From Stappia albiluteola (GTDB taxonomy: Bacteria > Pseudomonadota > Alphaproteobacteria > Rhizobiales > Stappiaceae), in assembly GCF_014050225.1 (NCBI RefSeq), contig NZ_JACFXV010000043.1, positions 589,825 through 653,824 on the forward strand: a DNA stretch of 64,000 nucleotides, read 5' to 3'. The notes under the pieces were generated by a model. The model saw nothing but the letters and a program-made list of their open reading frames with translations, was not told the origin of the DNA and did no database searches. Below are positions 1 to 8,735 of this stretch, piece after piece. Both the position numbers and the translations under genes were made by a program. Numbering within the stretch: the stretch's first letter is position 1; the number at the start of each line of letters is the position of its first letter.

Positions 1-1448
1 GCCGCTACCTCGCCGGCTTCGAAGCCGTCTTCAATAACGGCCGCAAGCCCATTGATGCCGCGACAGGAGCCTGCAGAACGCTCCGCCTGCACCGAGGGGC
101 CAGGAACAAAGGCGCCGGACGCCTCGTCGAAGACCACCTTGCCGCGCGACTGCGAATAGAGGCTCACATTGGGCGTCCAGCCGCCCGACATCAGCAGGCA
201 GTCGCAGGCGATCGAGCCGGCGGAAACGACGCTGCCGTCGGGCCGGACCCTGCCGAGCAAAGCCTTGGAGACCCTTTTGCGGCCCTGCGTTCCGGTCACC
301 ACCATCGCCGGTTCCACACGAATGCCCGCCGCTTTCGCCGCATCAATTGCCGCCCCCTGCGGGTCCGGCCGCAGATCGGCGACCAGGTCGACCTCGATGC
401 CCGCCTGCTTCAGGTCGATGGCGGCGTGGTAGGCCGTATCGCAGGCGGTTGCGATGACGACCCGACTGCCGACCTTCGCGCCGTAGCGGTTTAGATAGAT
501 ACGCCCGGCCTCGGCCATCATGATGCCGGGCCGGTCGTTCTCCGGGAACACCATCGGCCGCTCGATGGCACCGGTGGCGATCACAACCTGTTTCGCCCTC
601 ACCTGCCAGAGGCGCTCGCGCGGCAGCCTCGGGTCGGGATCGGCGAGATGATCGGTGACCCGTTCGGCAAGCGCCACGAAGTTCTGGGCGAAATAACCAA
701 ATGCGGTTGTCCTCGGCAGGAGCGTGACCCTGTCGTTCGCAGCAAGATCCGCAAGCGTCTTTTCGACCCACTGGCCGGCGGGCTCGGACGAAATTGCCAC
801 TGAAGGGTCGTTTTCGTGCAGCAACGACCCGCCCATCTCGCGCTGTTCGTCGCAGAGGATCACCCGAGCGCCGGATTCTGCCGCGGCGGTGGCTGCAGCC
901 AGCCCCGCCGGACCGGAGCCGATCACCAGTACGTCGCAATGGGCATAGGTATTGGCGTAGCGGTCCCGGTCGGCATCCCTGGGTGCATTGCCGAGACCTG
1001 CCGCAGCGCGGATAAAGGGTTCGTAGACCTTGTTCCAGAAGCTCTGCGGCCACATGAAGGTCTTGTAGTAGAAGCCGGCAGCGAAGAGCGGCGACAGCAG
1101 GTCGTTGACCGCGCCGATGTCGAAGGAAAGCGACGGAAACCGGTTCTGGCTGACGGCATCAAGGCCGGAATAGAGCTCGATCTGGGTCGCCCTGAGGTTA
1201 GGCGTGTTCTGGCCTTCATCGCGCCTGAGCCCGACAAGAGCATTCGGTTCTTCGGAGCCGGCCGTCAGGATGCCCCGGGGACGATGGTACTTGAACGAGC
1301 GTCCGACCAGATGAATGTCGTTCGCCAACAGGGCGGAAGCCAGCGTATCACCCTTGAAGCCCTGATAGGTCTCGCCGTCGAAAGTGAAGCTGAGCGGTGC
1401 GGCGCGGTCGATGCGGCCGCCGGAAGCGATGCGCTGCGGCTGTTTCAT
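1..1448 (-). CDS. soxA: Sarcosine oxidase alpha subunit, 3'-truncated by window edge
   Basis: Large FAD/NAD-binding subunit of heterotetrameric sarcosine oxidase, which demethylates sarcosine to glycine using tetrahydrofolate. The visible 482 codons begin MKQPQRIASGGRIDRA and carry the N-terminal 2Fe-2S-like ferredoxin fold seen at the start of this subunit, with the stretch TFDGETYQGFKGDTLASALL, followed near residues 165-190 by a dinucleotide-binding motif GSGPAGLAAATAAAESGAR. The start overlaps the soxD stop as ATGA, so translation is coupled. Its C-terminal aminomethyltransferase-like half, and presumably soxG, lie to the left of the window. Gene order and identity make the call firm. Confidence 0.93.
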   Translation of the reverse strand, partial: MKQPQRIASGGRIDRAAPLSFTFDGETYQGFKGDTLASALLANDIHLVGRSFKYHRPRGILTAGSEEPNALVGLRRDEGQNTPNLRATQIELYSGLDAVSQNRFPSLSFDIGAVNDLLSPLFAAGFYYKTFMWPQSFWNKVYEPFIRAAAGLGNAPRDADRDRYANTYAHCDVLVIGSGPAGLAAATAAAESGARVILCDEQREMGGSLLHENDPSVAISSEPAGQWVEKTLADLAANDRVTLLPRTTAFGYFAQNFVALAERVTDHLADPDPRLPRERLWQVRAKQVVIATGAIERPMVFPENDRPGIMMAEAGRIYLNRYGAKVGSRVVIATACDTAYHAAIDLKQAGIEVDLVADLRPDPQGAAIDAAKAAGIRVEPAMVVTGTQGRKRVSKALLGRVRPDGSVVSAGSIACDCLLMSGGWTPNVSLYSQSRGKVVFDEASGAFVPGPSVQAERSAGSCRGINGLAAVIEDGFEAGEVA

Positions 1449-1750
1449 TGCGCCGCCTCCGCCGCGAGTTTCTTCATGTCAGGTCGTTTCTCACCGGCCT
1501 TGTAGACCTTCAGGAACCTGTCGGAGACGGTGTCGCGGATCGCGTTGAAGAAGCGACCGCAGCCATGCACGTGCCGCCACCGCTCGGCCATCAGCCCGCG
1601 CGGATTGGTGCGCATGTAAAGAAATTCCGCCCATTCCTCATCGGAAAGCTTTGAAGGCTCGGCGGGCCGCGCGATATGCGCCTCGCCACCGTAGCGAAAC
1701 TCGATCTCCGGGCGCTCGACGCCGCAATAGGGACAGTGGATCAGCAACAT
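1445..1750 (-). CDS. soxD: Sarcosine oxidase delta subunit
   Basis: Small 101-aa zinc-binding subunit of heterotetrameric sarcosine oxidase. It opens MLLIHCPYCGVERPE, giving the CPYC pair, with further ligands expected from the conserved H and C in RHVHGCGRFFN. Length is normal for the family. It lies between soxB (10-nt gap) and soxA (4-nt ATGA overlap), the usual B-D-A order, and so belongs to one polycistronic unit. No anomaly seen. Confidence 0.95.
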   Translation of the reverse strand: MLLIHCPYCGVERPEIEFRYGGEAHIARPAEPSKLSDEEWAEFLYMRTNPRGLMAERWRHVHGCGRFFNAIRDTVSDRFLKVYKAGEKRPDMKKLAAEAAQ

Positions 1751-1760
1751 AGTCGAGGCC

Positions 1761-3014
1761 TCAATGCGCCACGGCGGCGGCAGCCGCTTCGTCGATCAGC
1801 CGGCCGGTACGGAACCGGTCGAGCGTGAAGGGAGCGTTGATCGGGTGGGGTTCGCCCGTCGCCAACGTATGGGCGAAGACATGACCGGATCCTGGCGTCG
1901 CCTTGAAACCACCGGTGCCCCAGCCGCAATTCACGAAAAGTCCCGGCACCGGCGTCTTGCCGATGATCGGCGAGCGGTCCGGCGTAACGTCGACGATGCC
2001 GCCCCAGTTCCGGAGCATCCGCATGCGGCGGAACATCGGGAAAAGCTCGCAGATCGCGTCGACCGTGTGGGTGGTGATCTGCAATCCGCCGGTTTGGCTG
2101 TAGGACACGTACTGGTCCGTGCCGGCGCCGATCACCAGTTCGCCCTTGTCGGACTGCGAAATATAGGCGTGGATTGTGTTCGACATGACGACGCACGGAA
2201 AACACGGCTTTACCGGCTCGGAGACCAGCGCCTGCAGCGGGTTCGATTCCAGCGGCATGCGGACATCCGCCATCGACATGACCACACTGGTGTTGCCGGC
2301 GGCAACGACGCCGACCTTCTTTGCGCCGATGAAGCCGCGCGTCGTCTCGACGCCCGTTGCCGCGCCGTCCGGCCCGCGCCGGATGCCGGTAACCGCGCAA
2401 TTCTGGATGATGTCGACGCCGCGCTGGTCCGCCCCCCTTGCATAGCCCCAGGCGACCGCGTCGTGGCGGGCGACACCGCCCTTGCGCTGGAGCGCCGCGC
2501 CCAGCACCGGATAGCGCATGTTGCGGGAGATATTGAGCGGCGGGCAGTAGTCCTTGGCCTGTTCCGCCGTCAGCCATTCGTTCTCGACGCCGGCCAGGCG
2601 ATTGGCATGGACGTGGCGCTTGAACACCTGGACGTCATGGATGGTATGGGCCAGCATCATCACGCCGCGCGGCGAATACATCACGTTGTAGTTCAGCTCC
2701 TGCGACAGGTTCTGCCACAGGTCCATCGCGTGGTCGTAAAGCGCTTCGCTTTCTTCCCAGAGGTAGTTGGAACGCACGATCGTGGTATTGCGGCCGGTAT
2801 TGCCTCCGCCGAGCCAGCCCTTTTCCAGCACGGCGACATTGGTGATGCCGTGTTCGGTTGCGAGGTAATAGGCGGTCGCCAGACCATGGCCACCCGCGCC
2901 GATGATGACGACGTCATATTCGGCCTTGGGTTCGGGCTGGCGCCATTGCCTGCCCCAGTTCTGGTGCCCGGTCAGGGCATTCCTGGCAAGTTCCAAAAAA
3001 GAAAAGCGGGTCAT
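1761..3014 (-). CDS. soxB: Sarcosine oxidase beta subunit
   Basis: FAD-containing catalytic subunit (417 aa) that oxidises sarcosine. The N-terminal Rossmann motif VVIIGAGGHGLATAYYLA, near residues 34-51, binds FAD, and the rest follows the D-amino-acid-oxidase fold. The start MTRFSFLELARN at 3014 is preferred over an in-frame ATG 24 nt upstream because a GGAG box lies 12 nt before it and family members begin in this way. It is the first gene of soxBDA. The 120 bp upstream shows no obvious operator. Confidence 0.94.
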   Translation of the reverse strand: MTRFSFLELARNALTGHQNWGRQWRQPEPKAEYDVVIIGAGGHGLATAYYLATEHGITNVAVLEKGWLGGGNTGRNTTIVRSNYLWEESEALYDHAMDLWQNLSQELNYNVMYSPRGVMMLAHTIHDVQVFKRHVHANRLAGVENEWLTAEQAKDYCPPLNISRNMRYPVLGAALQRKGGVARHDAVAWGYARGADQRGVDIIQNCAVTGIRRGPDGAATGVETTRGFIGAKKVGVVAAGNTSVVMSMADVRMPLESNPLQALVSEPVKPCFPCVVMSNTIHAYISQSDKGELVIGAGTDQYVSYSQTGGLQITTHTVDAICELFPMFRRMRMLRNWGGIVDVTPDRSPIIGKTPVPGLFVNCGWGTGGFKATPGSGHVFAHTLATGEPHPINAPFTLDRFRTGRLIDEAAAAAVAH

Positions 3015-3135
3015 CGCGTTCCGATACTCCCGAAACACCGCCGAGTGCGGTAATCGCCTGACTTGTTTTGACTGCCCGGCCGACGGCGCTCTTGCTCGAA
3101 TCCGACATGACAGGGCTGCAAACCGTCGCCCTTTT

Positions 3136-3555
3136 TCACCCGCGGCGGATCAATGCTGCAAGGCCGGCAAATGCGGTCGTTGCCCATCCGACGATGAGGA
3201 GCGTGCCGCCGGCGGGCGCCGCCATCGCAAACAGGCCGCTGCCCTGTCCGGCTCGCCACAGCAGGTCGCCGCAAAACAGGGCGAGGCCAAGCGCCATGAA
3301 AAGGAAAGCCGGGAATACGAAGACCGGACCTGCCTGCCGGCCGGCCACCCCCAACGCGAGAAAGGCCGGGGCGTGCGCCAGCAGAAACCGCGCGGGAATT
3401 TCGATCGTTCCTCCGGATGGGACATGCGCGGCCACCGCCGACAAGGCCACGCCGGCGGCACCGCTGAGACCGGCCAGAAGCAGGCCGATGGCCAGGCTAG
3501 CCGCGCGCGGCCCCTTCCGCTCCTTAAATCCGTGGCTGCCGGCAGCCTTGTCCAT
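3136..3555 (-). CDS. DUF423 small integral membrane protein
   Basis: A 139-aa protein beginning MDKAAGSHGFKERKG with about four hydrophobic segments: SLAIGLLLAGLSGAAGVALS, a segment around FLLAHAPAFLALGV, FPAFLFMALGLALFCGDLLW, and LLIVGWATTAFAGLAALI. The short length, an AHxP-type loop after the second segment and the GDLLW motif fit the DUF423 (YwdK/YgdD) family, whose function is unknown. The frame stays open for 97 more codons upstream, but that part is low quality and overlaps the tupB leader, so the start at 3555 is chosen. It sits between soxB and the divergent tup operon. Confidence 0.75.
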   Translation of the reverse strand: MDKAAGSHGFKERKGPRAASLAIGLLLAGLSGAAGVALSAVAAHVPSGGTIEIPARFLLAHAPAFLALGVAGRQAGPVFVFPAFLFMALGLALFCGDLLWRAGQGSGLFAMAAPAGGTLLIVGWATTAFAGLAALIRRG

Positions 3556-3680
3556 CGCCTGTTCCCATCCGCATAAATCCCAATTGCCGACAATCGCATA
3601 GCCAGTTGCCTGCGAAAACCGCAGATGCAGCTTACTGCCGTTGCGATAGGCGAAAATTGCGCTATTCCGCAAGCTAAGGT

Positions 3681-3708
3681 TTGACGTCGCCGCATTCTGC
3701 TGCATATT
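3681..3708 (+). promoter_or_regulatory. Candidate promoter of tupBCA
   Basis: TTGACG (3681-3686), a 16-bp spacer and CATATT (3703-3708) resemble sigma-70 -35 and -10 boxes. Transcription would start near 3715, giving a leader of about 44 nt before tupB. No clear ModE- or TunR-type palindrome was recognised here. Confidence 0.4.
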
Positions 3709-3718
3709 TTTCCTATAA

Positions 3719-3746
3719 GGGGGAAACAAGCCCCCCGCTTGGGAGG
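3719..3746 (+). promoter_or_regulatory. tupB leader with competing G/C tracts around the ribosome binding site
   Basis: A G5 tract (3719-3723) can pair with the C6 tract at 3731-3736. The same C6 tract can instead pair with the GGGAGG ribosome binding site of tupB (3741-3746), or sit in the loop of a CAAGC/GCTTG hairpin (3727-3741). The pairings are visible in the sequence; that they form a translational switch is inference. Confidence 0.35.
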
Positions 3747-3758
3747 ATTCGACAAAAT

Positions 3759-4466
3759 ATGCAGGATTTCGGCGCAGCCTTTGGTCTGGCCTTCCATCTG
3801 CTTGCTGGCATGGATGCCGAGCTGGTGGAAATCGTCGGCCTGTCACTGCGCGTCACTTTTGCCGCTGTATTTGTCTCCTGCGCCATCGGCCTGCCGCTTG
3901 GCGCGCTTCTGGCGGTCTCGCGCTTCCCCGGACGCCAGGTGCTCGTCGTTCTCTTCAATACTCTGATGGGCCTGCCGCCGGTCGTCGTTGGCCTGCTCGT
4001 ATACATGATGCTGTCGAATGCCGGTCCGCTTGGCGTATTGCGGCTGCTCTATACGCCATCCGCAATGATCATCGCCCAAGCGATCCTGGTGACGCCGATC
4101 ATCATCGCCCTGTCGAGGCAGGTCATCGAGGATCTCAACAATGAATATTCCGAGCAATTCCGTTCGCTCGTCGTTCCGTTCCCCAGGGCGATTGCAGCAT
4201 TGCTGTGGGATGCCCGCTTTACGCTCGTCACCGTGGCCTTGGCGGGTTTCGGCCGGGCTGTGGCGGAAGTCGGCGCGGTGATCATCGTCGGCGGCAACAT
4301 CAATCACGTCACCCGGGTGATGACGACGGCGATCGCGCTGGAAACCTCCAAGGGCGATCTCGCGCTGGCGCTGGCGCTCGGACTTGTCCTGCTGATCATC
4401 GCGCTCGGCGTCAATATCGCGGCGCAACTGCTGAAGTCCACGGCCCGGAGGCGCGCCTATGCTTGA
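3759..4466 (+). CDS. tupB: Tungstate ABC transporter permease
   Basis: Membrane subunit (235 aa) of the TupABC high-affinity tungstate importer. It has about five to six hydrophobic segments and a binding-protein-dependent transport motif, with the EAA-loop region around FPRAIAALLWDARFTLVTVA. The start MQDFGAAFG is chosen because GGGAGG lies 12 nt upstream. It heads a three-gene unit and its stop overlaps tupC by 8 nt. Assignment as tungstate rather than molybdate rests on the SBP encoded by the third gene. Confidence 0.85.
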   Translation: MQDFGAAFGLAFHLLAGMDAELVEIVGLSLRVTFAAVFVSCAIGLPLGALLAVSRFPGRQVLVVLFNTLMGLPPVVVGLLVYMMLSNAGPLGVLRLLYTPSAMIIAQAILVTPIIIALSRQVIEDLNNEYSEQFRSLVVPFPRAIAALLWDARFTLVTVALAGFGRAVAEVGAVIIVGGNINHVTRVMTTAIALETSKGDLALALALGLVLLIIALGVNIAAQLLKSTARRRAYA

Positions 4467-5238
4467 AGCGAGCGCCCTGCGAGCCGCAAACCACCGAGTG
4501 GAGGAAGCGCCCGCACCGCTACCGGCGGCGGAACGCAACCCGCTGGTGGTTCGTGGCCTGGTATTTGAAACGCCAAGGCAGCGCATCATCGATGGCGTCG
4601 ACCTGGAATTGCCCGACAACCGACTGACGGTGCTGATGGGCCCGAATGGAGCGGGCAAGAGCGTGCTGCTGCGTCTGCTGCACGGCCTGCTGACGCCGAG
4701 TGCGGGCACGATCCTGTGGAACGGCAAGCCGCCCGACGGCAGGACCCGGCGCAGCCAGGCGATGGTGTTCCAGGCACCGGTGCTGTTGCGCCGCTCCGTC
4801 CTGTCTAACTTGCGTTTCGCGCTCGGACTGAGGGGGCTTGGTTGCAGCAGGCGGGAAATGCTGTCGCTGCTTGGCATGCTTGGCCTTGAGCCCCTGGCCG
4901 ACCGGCCGGCGCGCCTGCTTTCTGGCGGGGAGCAGCAGCGCCTCTGCCTTGCCCGCGCATTGGCCCTGAGGCCCGAAGTCCTGTTGCTGGACGAGCCCTG
5001 CGCTAATCTCGATCCCGCCTCGGTACTGATGATCGAGGAAGCGTTGATGAAAGCAAGGGCCGCGGGCACAAAGATCATCCTCGTCACCCATGACCTCTTC
5101 CAGGCGCGGCGCGTCGCCGAGCGGATCGTCTTCCTGCATCGCGGCCGGATCGCCGAAATCAGCCCTGCGGAAAGTTTCTTCGATACGGCGGGCTCGCCTG
5201 AGGCCCGCAGCTACATGGAAGGTCGCATTCTCGTTTGA
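4459..5238 (+). CDS. tupC: Tungstate ABC transporter ATP-binding protein
   Basis: ATPase subunit of 259 aa. Walker A is GPNGAGKS, the signature is LLSGGEQQRLCLARAL and Walker B is EVLLLDEPCANLDP, with a switch histidine in LVTHDLFQARRVAERI. It starts inside the end of tupB (8-nt overlap), implying coupled translation and fixed stoichiometry. An N-terminal extension of about 30 residues precedes the ABC domain. No molybdate-binding TOBE domain follows, consistent with the TupC type rather than ModC. Confidence 0.85.
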   Translation: MLEASALRAANHRVEEAPAPLPAAERNPLVVRGLVFETPRQRIIDGVDLELPDNRLTVLMGPNGAGKSVLLRLLHGLLTPSAGTILWNGKPPDGRTRRSQAMVFQAPVLLRRSVLSNLRFALGLRGLGCSRREMLSLLGMLGLEPLADRPARLLSGGEQQRLCLARALALRPEVLLLDEPCANLDPASVLMIEEALMKARAAGTKIILVTHDLFQARRVAERIVFLHRGRIAEISPAESFFDTAGSPEARSYMEGRILV

Positions 5239-5265
5239 ATTGCCAATAATCGGAGGGGAAACCGC

Positions 5266-6105
5266 ATGTTCAAGAAACTGACGACCGCCTTTGCCACGCT
5301 CGCCCTTGCCTGGTCGCTACAGGCCGGGGAACCGTCCAGCGCGGCAGACAGGTTCATCATTGTCCAGTCGACGACCTCGACGCAGAACTCGGGCCTGTTC
5401 GACGTCCTCCTGCCGAAATTCACCGAAGAGACGGGCATCGAAGTGCGGGTCATCGCGGTCGGCACAGGCCAGGCGATCAAGAACGCCACCAACGGCGATG
5501 GCGACGTGCTTTTCGTACATGCCAAGCCTTCGGAAGAGAAATTCGTCGCCGACGGCTGGGGCGTGAAGCGCTTCGACGTGATGTACAACGACTTCGTCAT
5601 CGTCGGTCCCAAGGCGGACCCGGCCGGCATCAAGGGCTCGAGCGATGCCGACGCCGCCTTGAAGAAGATCGCCGAAGCCAAGGCGCCATTCGCGTCACGC
5701 GGCGACGATTCCGGCACGCACAAGAAGGAACTGTCGCTGTGGAAGGCGGCCGGTGTCGACGTGAAGGCCGCCTCGGGCGACTGGTATCGCGAAACCGGTT
5801 CCGGCATGGGCGCGACGCTGAATGCCGCCGCCGGCATGGGCGCCTATGCGCTGACCGACCGAGCCACCTGGATCTCCTTTAAGAACAAGGGAGATCTTGC
5901 GATCGTGACCGAGGGCGACGATCAGCTCTTCAACCAGTACGGCGTGATCCTGGTCAATCCGGAAAAGCACGCCGCGGTGAAGGCGGAAGAAGGCCAGCTC
6001 TTTATCGACTGGCTCATCGGCCCGGAGGGCCAGAAGGCGATCGCCGACTACCGGATCGAAGGACAGCAGCTGTTTTTCCCGAACGCGCACAAGGAAACGA
6101 ACTGA
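5266..6105 (+). CDS. tupA: Tungstate-binding periplasmic protein
   Basis: Secreted substrate-binding protein of 279 aa with an N-terminal signal peptide (MFKKLTTAFATLALAWS, cleavage probably near residue 27). The mature protein starts with the oxyanion-binding motif VQSTTSTQNSGL, the TTTS-type motif of TupA, followed by ATP-independent PBP-II features such as VGTGQAIKNATNGDGDVLF. An RGDDSGTHKKE motif near residues 145-155 also fits TupA. It has its own strong site GGAGG 9-13 nt before the ATG, which would allow excess binding protein over the tupBC products. Confidence 0.88.
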   Translation: MFKKLTTAFATLALAWSLQAGEPSSAADRFIIVQSTTSTQNSGLFDVLLPKFTEETGIEVRVIAVGTGQAIKNATNGDGDVLFVHAKPSEEKFVADGWGVKRFDVMYNDFVIVGPKADPAGIKGSSDADAALKKIAEAKAPFASRGDDSGTHKKELSLWKAAGVDVKAASGDWYRETGSGMGATLNAAAGMGAYALTDRATWISFKNKGDLAIVTEGDDQLFNQYGVILVNPEKHAAVKAEEGQLFIDWLIGPEGQKAIADYRIEGQQLFFPNAHKETN

Positions 6106-6115
6106 GCGAGAGCGC

Positions 6116-7012
6116 TCATTCAATAACGGCCGGAGCGACATGCGCCACCGACCATGTGCCCGGCCACACCTCTGCCCCACCTGCCCGCAATCGGCGCACC
6201 GCGCCCACTGGAACGTCAGCGACCAGGAACGGCTCCTCGCCCTTCGTGCCGTCCACCGGAGGATGCTCGGCGGCAATGCCGGCAAACCCGAGTTCGGGCT
6301 CGCAAGGAACATAGAGAGCGGCACCCGAAACATTGGTCGGGCATTGGGTCGTCCCTTCGGCCGCGCCGACCGTGCCGCATACCGCTACCGAGGCCATCAG
6401 TTCGATGGCGCGCGCCTTGGCGCAGCCGTAGACGCGGTGATAGCCGGAAAGCTGCGAGGTCATCGACGGGACCAGCACAAGGTCGGGCTTCACCGGGGCG
6501 AGCAGGCCCGACAACGCCGGCATCTCGATATCGAGACAGATCAGCAGCGCGATGCGGACGCCATCGAGTTCGAACACGGAAAGCCTGTTGCCCGGTACAA
6601 GGTCCCAGCTCTGCTTGTCCTGCTCCTGCGGCGTCAGGCAAAGCTTGTCGAAATGGATCGTCCGGCCATCGGCGAGCAATGCGGTGGTGCGGTTCGTGTG
6701 GCCGCCGTCGACCGCCCAGGGCATGGACCCCGCCACCAGCGATACACCGTGACGATCCACGAGCTTCCGCAAGCCCTCCAGCGCTTTGGGAGCCTGGCTT
6801 GCCATCCAGGCGATCTCTCCGGTCGGGGCCAGGCCGGCCGGCTTCCAGGCAAGAAAGCATTCACTGACATATTCCGGCATGAGCAGCAGCCGGGCACCGC
6901 CCGATCTTGCTTCGACGATGCGCTCCTCGACACGCTCAAGCCACCCTGCCATCGAGGCCGAAGCGGCGCCCAGATTGACGGACCAGAGCGCTATCCGGAA
7001 CGTCTCCGTCAT
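6116..7012 (-). CDS. Carbon-nitrogen hydrolase (nitrilase superfamily)
   Basis: Cytosolic 298-aa amidase-type enzyme. The Glu-Lys-Cys triad is visible as E47 (LLLMPEYVSE), K123 (HFDKLCLTPQEQ) and C159 (ALLICLDIEMP). Substrate is not predictable; members hydrolyse amides, nitriles or N-carbamyl compounds. The ATG overlaps the stop of the upstream GNAT gene as ATGA, so the two are translationally coupled and may act on related amide or acyl substrates, although that link is inference. It converges on tupA with a 10-bp gap. Confidence 0.82.
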   Translation of the reverse strand: MTETFRIALWSVNLGAASASMAGWLERVEERIVEARSGGARLLLMPEYVSECFLAWKPAGLAPTGEIAWMASQAPKALEGLRKLVDRHGVSLVAGSMPWAVDGGHTNRTTALLADGRTIHFDKLCLTPQEQDKQSWDLVPGNRLSVFELDGVRIALLICLDIEMPALSGLLAPVKPDLVLVPSMTSQLSGYHRVYGCAKARAIELMASVAVCGTVGAAEGTTQCPTNVSGAALYVPCEPELGFAGIAAEHPPVDGTKGEEPFLVADVPVGAVRRLRAGGAEVWPGTWSVAHVAPAVIE

Positions 7013-7533
7013 TCCTTCTCATCCCTTACGATTTCATAGACGCGGACCATGCGTCCGGTATCCGGCTCCACCGTCTCTCGAAGGAATTGCATGCCGATCT
7101 TCTGCATCACGCGGCCGGACGCTTCATTGCCGACTTGATGAAGGCTGATCACGCGCTGCAAGCCACCTTCGGTCATGCCGAAATCGAGCGCGGCGCGCGC
7201 ACCTTCCGTGGCGAGGCCCTTGCCCCAGCAATCGCGCTTCAGACGCCAGCCGATCTCGATTGCCGGCATGATTCCGGGTAGATAATCCGGCTCCAGGAAA
7301 CCGGAGAAGCCGATCAGGGCATTCGTTTCCAGCAAGTCGACCGCAAAGAGGCCGACACCCTTTTCCTGCCAATGTCGTTCAAATCGCTCTATCGCGTCGA
7401 CGCATTCCTGGCGGCTGCGCGTACGGCCGTTGCCGATCCATCGCATGACGTCCGGATCGGAGCATATTTCGGCGAAAGGGTCGATATCCGCCTCTTTCCA
7501 CCGGCGCAGGCGGAGGCGTTTTGTCTGAAGCAT
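7009..7533 (-). CDS. GNAT family N-acetyltransferase (RimJ/RimL type)
   Basis: A 174-aa acetyltransferase opening MLQTKRLRLRRWKEADIDPF, the usual start of the RimJ/RimL-like branch. The acetyl-CoA-binding stretch is CWGKGLATEGARAALDFG near residues 103-120. The start at 7533 is preferred because GGAGA lies 8 nt upstream; a TTG 21 nt earlier has no site. It is coupled to the downstream C-N hydrolase by a 4-nt overlap. The acceptor substrate is unknown. Confidence 0.85.
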   Translation of the reverse strand: MLQTKRLRLRRWKEADIDPFAEICSDPDVMRWIGNGRTRSRQECVDAIERFERHWQEKGVGLFAVDLLETNALIGFSGFLEPDYLPGIMPAIEIGWRLKRDCWGKGLATEGARAALDFGMTEGGLQRVISLHQVGNEASGRVMQKIGMQFLRETVEPDTGRMVRVYEIVRDEKE

Positions 7534-7594
7534 CGAATTGGTCTCCGCCGTCAATGATCCGGCGCAGACTAATCACATGGCATGGACGCGCAAA

Positions 7595-7795
7595 TCAACC
7601 CTGGGGGAAAAGCAGGCGCGCCGTCATCAGCAGGCCGGCAAGGATCAACGAGGAGCGGAGCGCCCATGCGCCCTTTGGCTCGACATCGGACAAAGCCACC
7701 GTTCTTGCACGCGCGCGGGCAAGGCTGCGTTCGGCCCGGGACGCTGCGACATCGACATCCGACATCATTCGCCTGAGTTGAGCGCGCGCGTCCAT
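7595..7795 (-). CDS. Small membrane protein, 66 aa, unknown function
   Basis: Begins MDARAQLRRMMSDVD and ends with one hydrophobic segment, LRSSLILAGLLMTARLLF, after an Arg/Ala-rich helix that could form a short coiled coil (residues 10-35). The case for a real gene is a perfect GGAGGA site 6 nt before the ATG. Phage-shock or DUF883-like small proteins have a comparable helix-plus-TM build, but no family was recognised. It lies upstream of the GNAT gene on the same strand (61-nt gap) and divergent from the DeoR regulator. Confidence 0.55.
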   Translation of the reverse strand: MDARAQLRRMMSDVDVAASRAERSLARARARTVALSDVEPKGAWALRSSLILAGLLMTARLLFPQG

Positions 7796-7951
7796 GGGCA
7801 ATCCTCCAACGCAATACTGATGGCCCTGATTCTAGGAGGCGCATGCTTACAAGCCGTTAATGGCAAGCGGTAAATCGCGATGCGTTGGCTACGGGATTGA
7901 TTGCCTCGCCCGTTACGCTCCGTTACCAATCATGGCGGGGGGAATCGGGCC

Positions 7952-8713
7952 ATGAAGCAGTCTCGACGGCACGACTACATTCTCAATCTGCTGCAGGAGC
8001 GTCAGTTCTGCGCCATTGCCCAATTGGCAACCGAACTCGACGTATCCGACGAAACCATCCGCCGCGACATCAAGAAGCTCGACAAGGCGGGCAAGGCCCG
8101 CCGCGTACATGGCGGCGTCACGCTCGTGGCGAGCGCAACGGAAGGTCCTTTCGTGAGCCGGATGGAAGAAGGCGCCGACGCCAAGCGGAGGATCGCGCAT
8201 GCCTTCGCAAGCAAGGTGCCCGCCGAGGCGCGTCTTTTCATCGACGGCGGCACGACCAACTGCTATCTCGCCCGCGAACTCGCCGGCGCGAAGGGACTGA
8301 CGGTACTCACCAACTCTCTGGAAGTCGCCCGTATCCTCGCCAGTCAACCCGGCATCCGGCTCATCATGGCGCCGGGCGAAGTCGATCACGACGACAACGC
8401 CGTCTATGGCAGCGAAGCAATCGCCTTCATTCGCAATTTCCAGCTCGACATCGCGATCTTCACCGCGGCTGCCGTGGATCTGGCGGGCGATGCCGTCTAT
8501 GACATCAAGCCGCAGGAGGCGCATCTGAAACGCGAGATTGCGAACCTCGCCGGGCGCGTCGCGGTTTTGGCGGACGCCCGGAAATTCGGCAAGAGCGGCT
8601 TCGTGCGCTTCTGCCAGGCATCGGATGCCTGGGCAATCGTGACCGACGCATCCTTGCCGAAGGAGCAGCGCGCGTTCGCGAAGAAAGAAACGCTGATGAT
8701 CGCCGGCGGATAA
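7952..8713 (+). CDS. DeoR family transcriptional regulator
   Basis: A 253-aa sugar-metabolism-type repressor. The N-terminal HTH is recognisable in AIAQLATELDVSDETIRRDI followed by LDKAGKARRVHGGV, and the C-terminal DeoR sensor domain has the phosphosugar-binding pattern LFIDGGTTNCYLARELA and TNSLEVARILA. The start MKQSRRHDYIL at 7952 follows a G-rich site; a TTG 51 nt upstream was rejected. No sugar operon is adjacent; the next gene downstream (FAA hydrolase) has its own promoter candidate, so the target is unclear. Confidence 0.87.
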   Translation: MKQSRRHDYILNLLQERQFCAIAQLATELDVSDETIRRDIKKLDKAGKARRVHGGVTLVASATEGPFVSRMEEGADAKRRIAHAFASKVPAEARLFIDGGTTNCYLARELAGAKGLTVLTNSLEVARILASQPGIRLIMAPGEVDHDDNAVYGSEAIAFIRNFQLDIAIFTAAAVDLAGDAVYDIKPQEAHLKREIANLAGRVAVLADARKFGKSGFVRFCQASDAWAIVTDASLPKEQRAFAKKETLMIAGG

Positions 8714-8735
8714 GGATTTTCGCCCAGGGCGATTG

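Noticed and set aside
343..1053. A 236-codon minus-strand open frame within the soxA region.
   Set aside because: It is a different frame from soxA, which runs uninterrupted from 1448 to the window edge with recognisable motifs.
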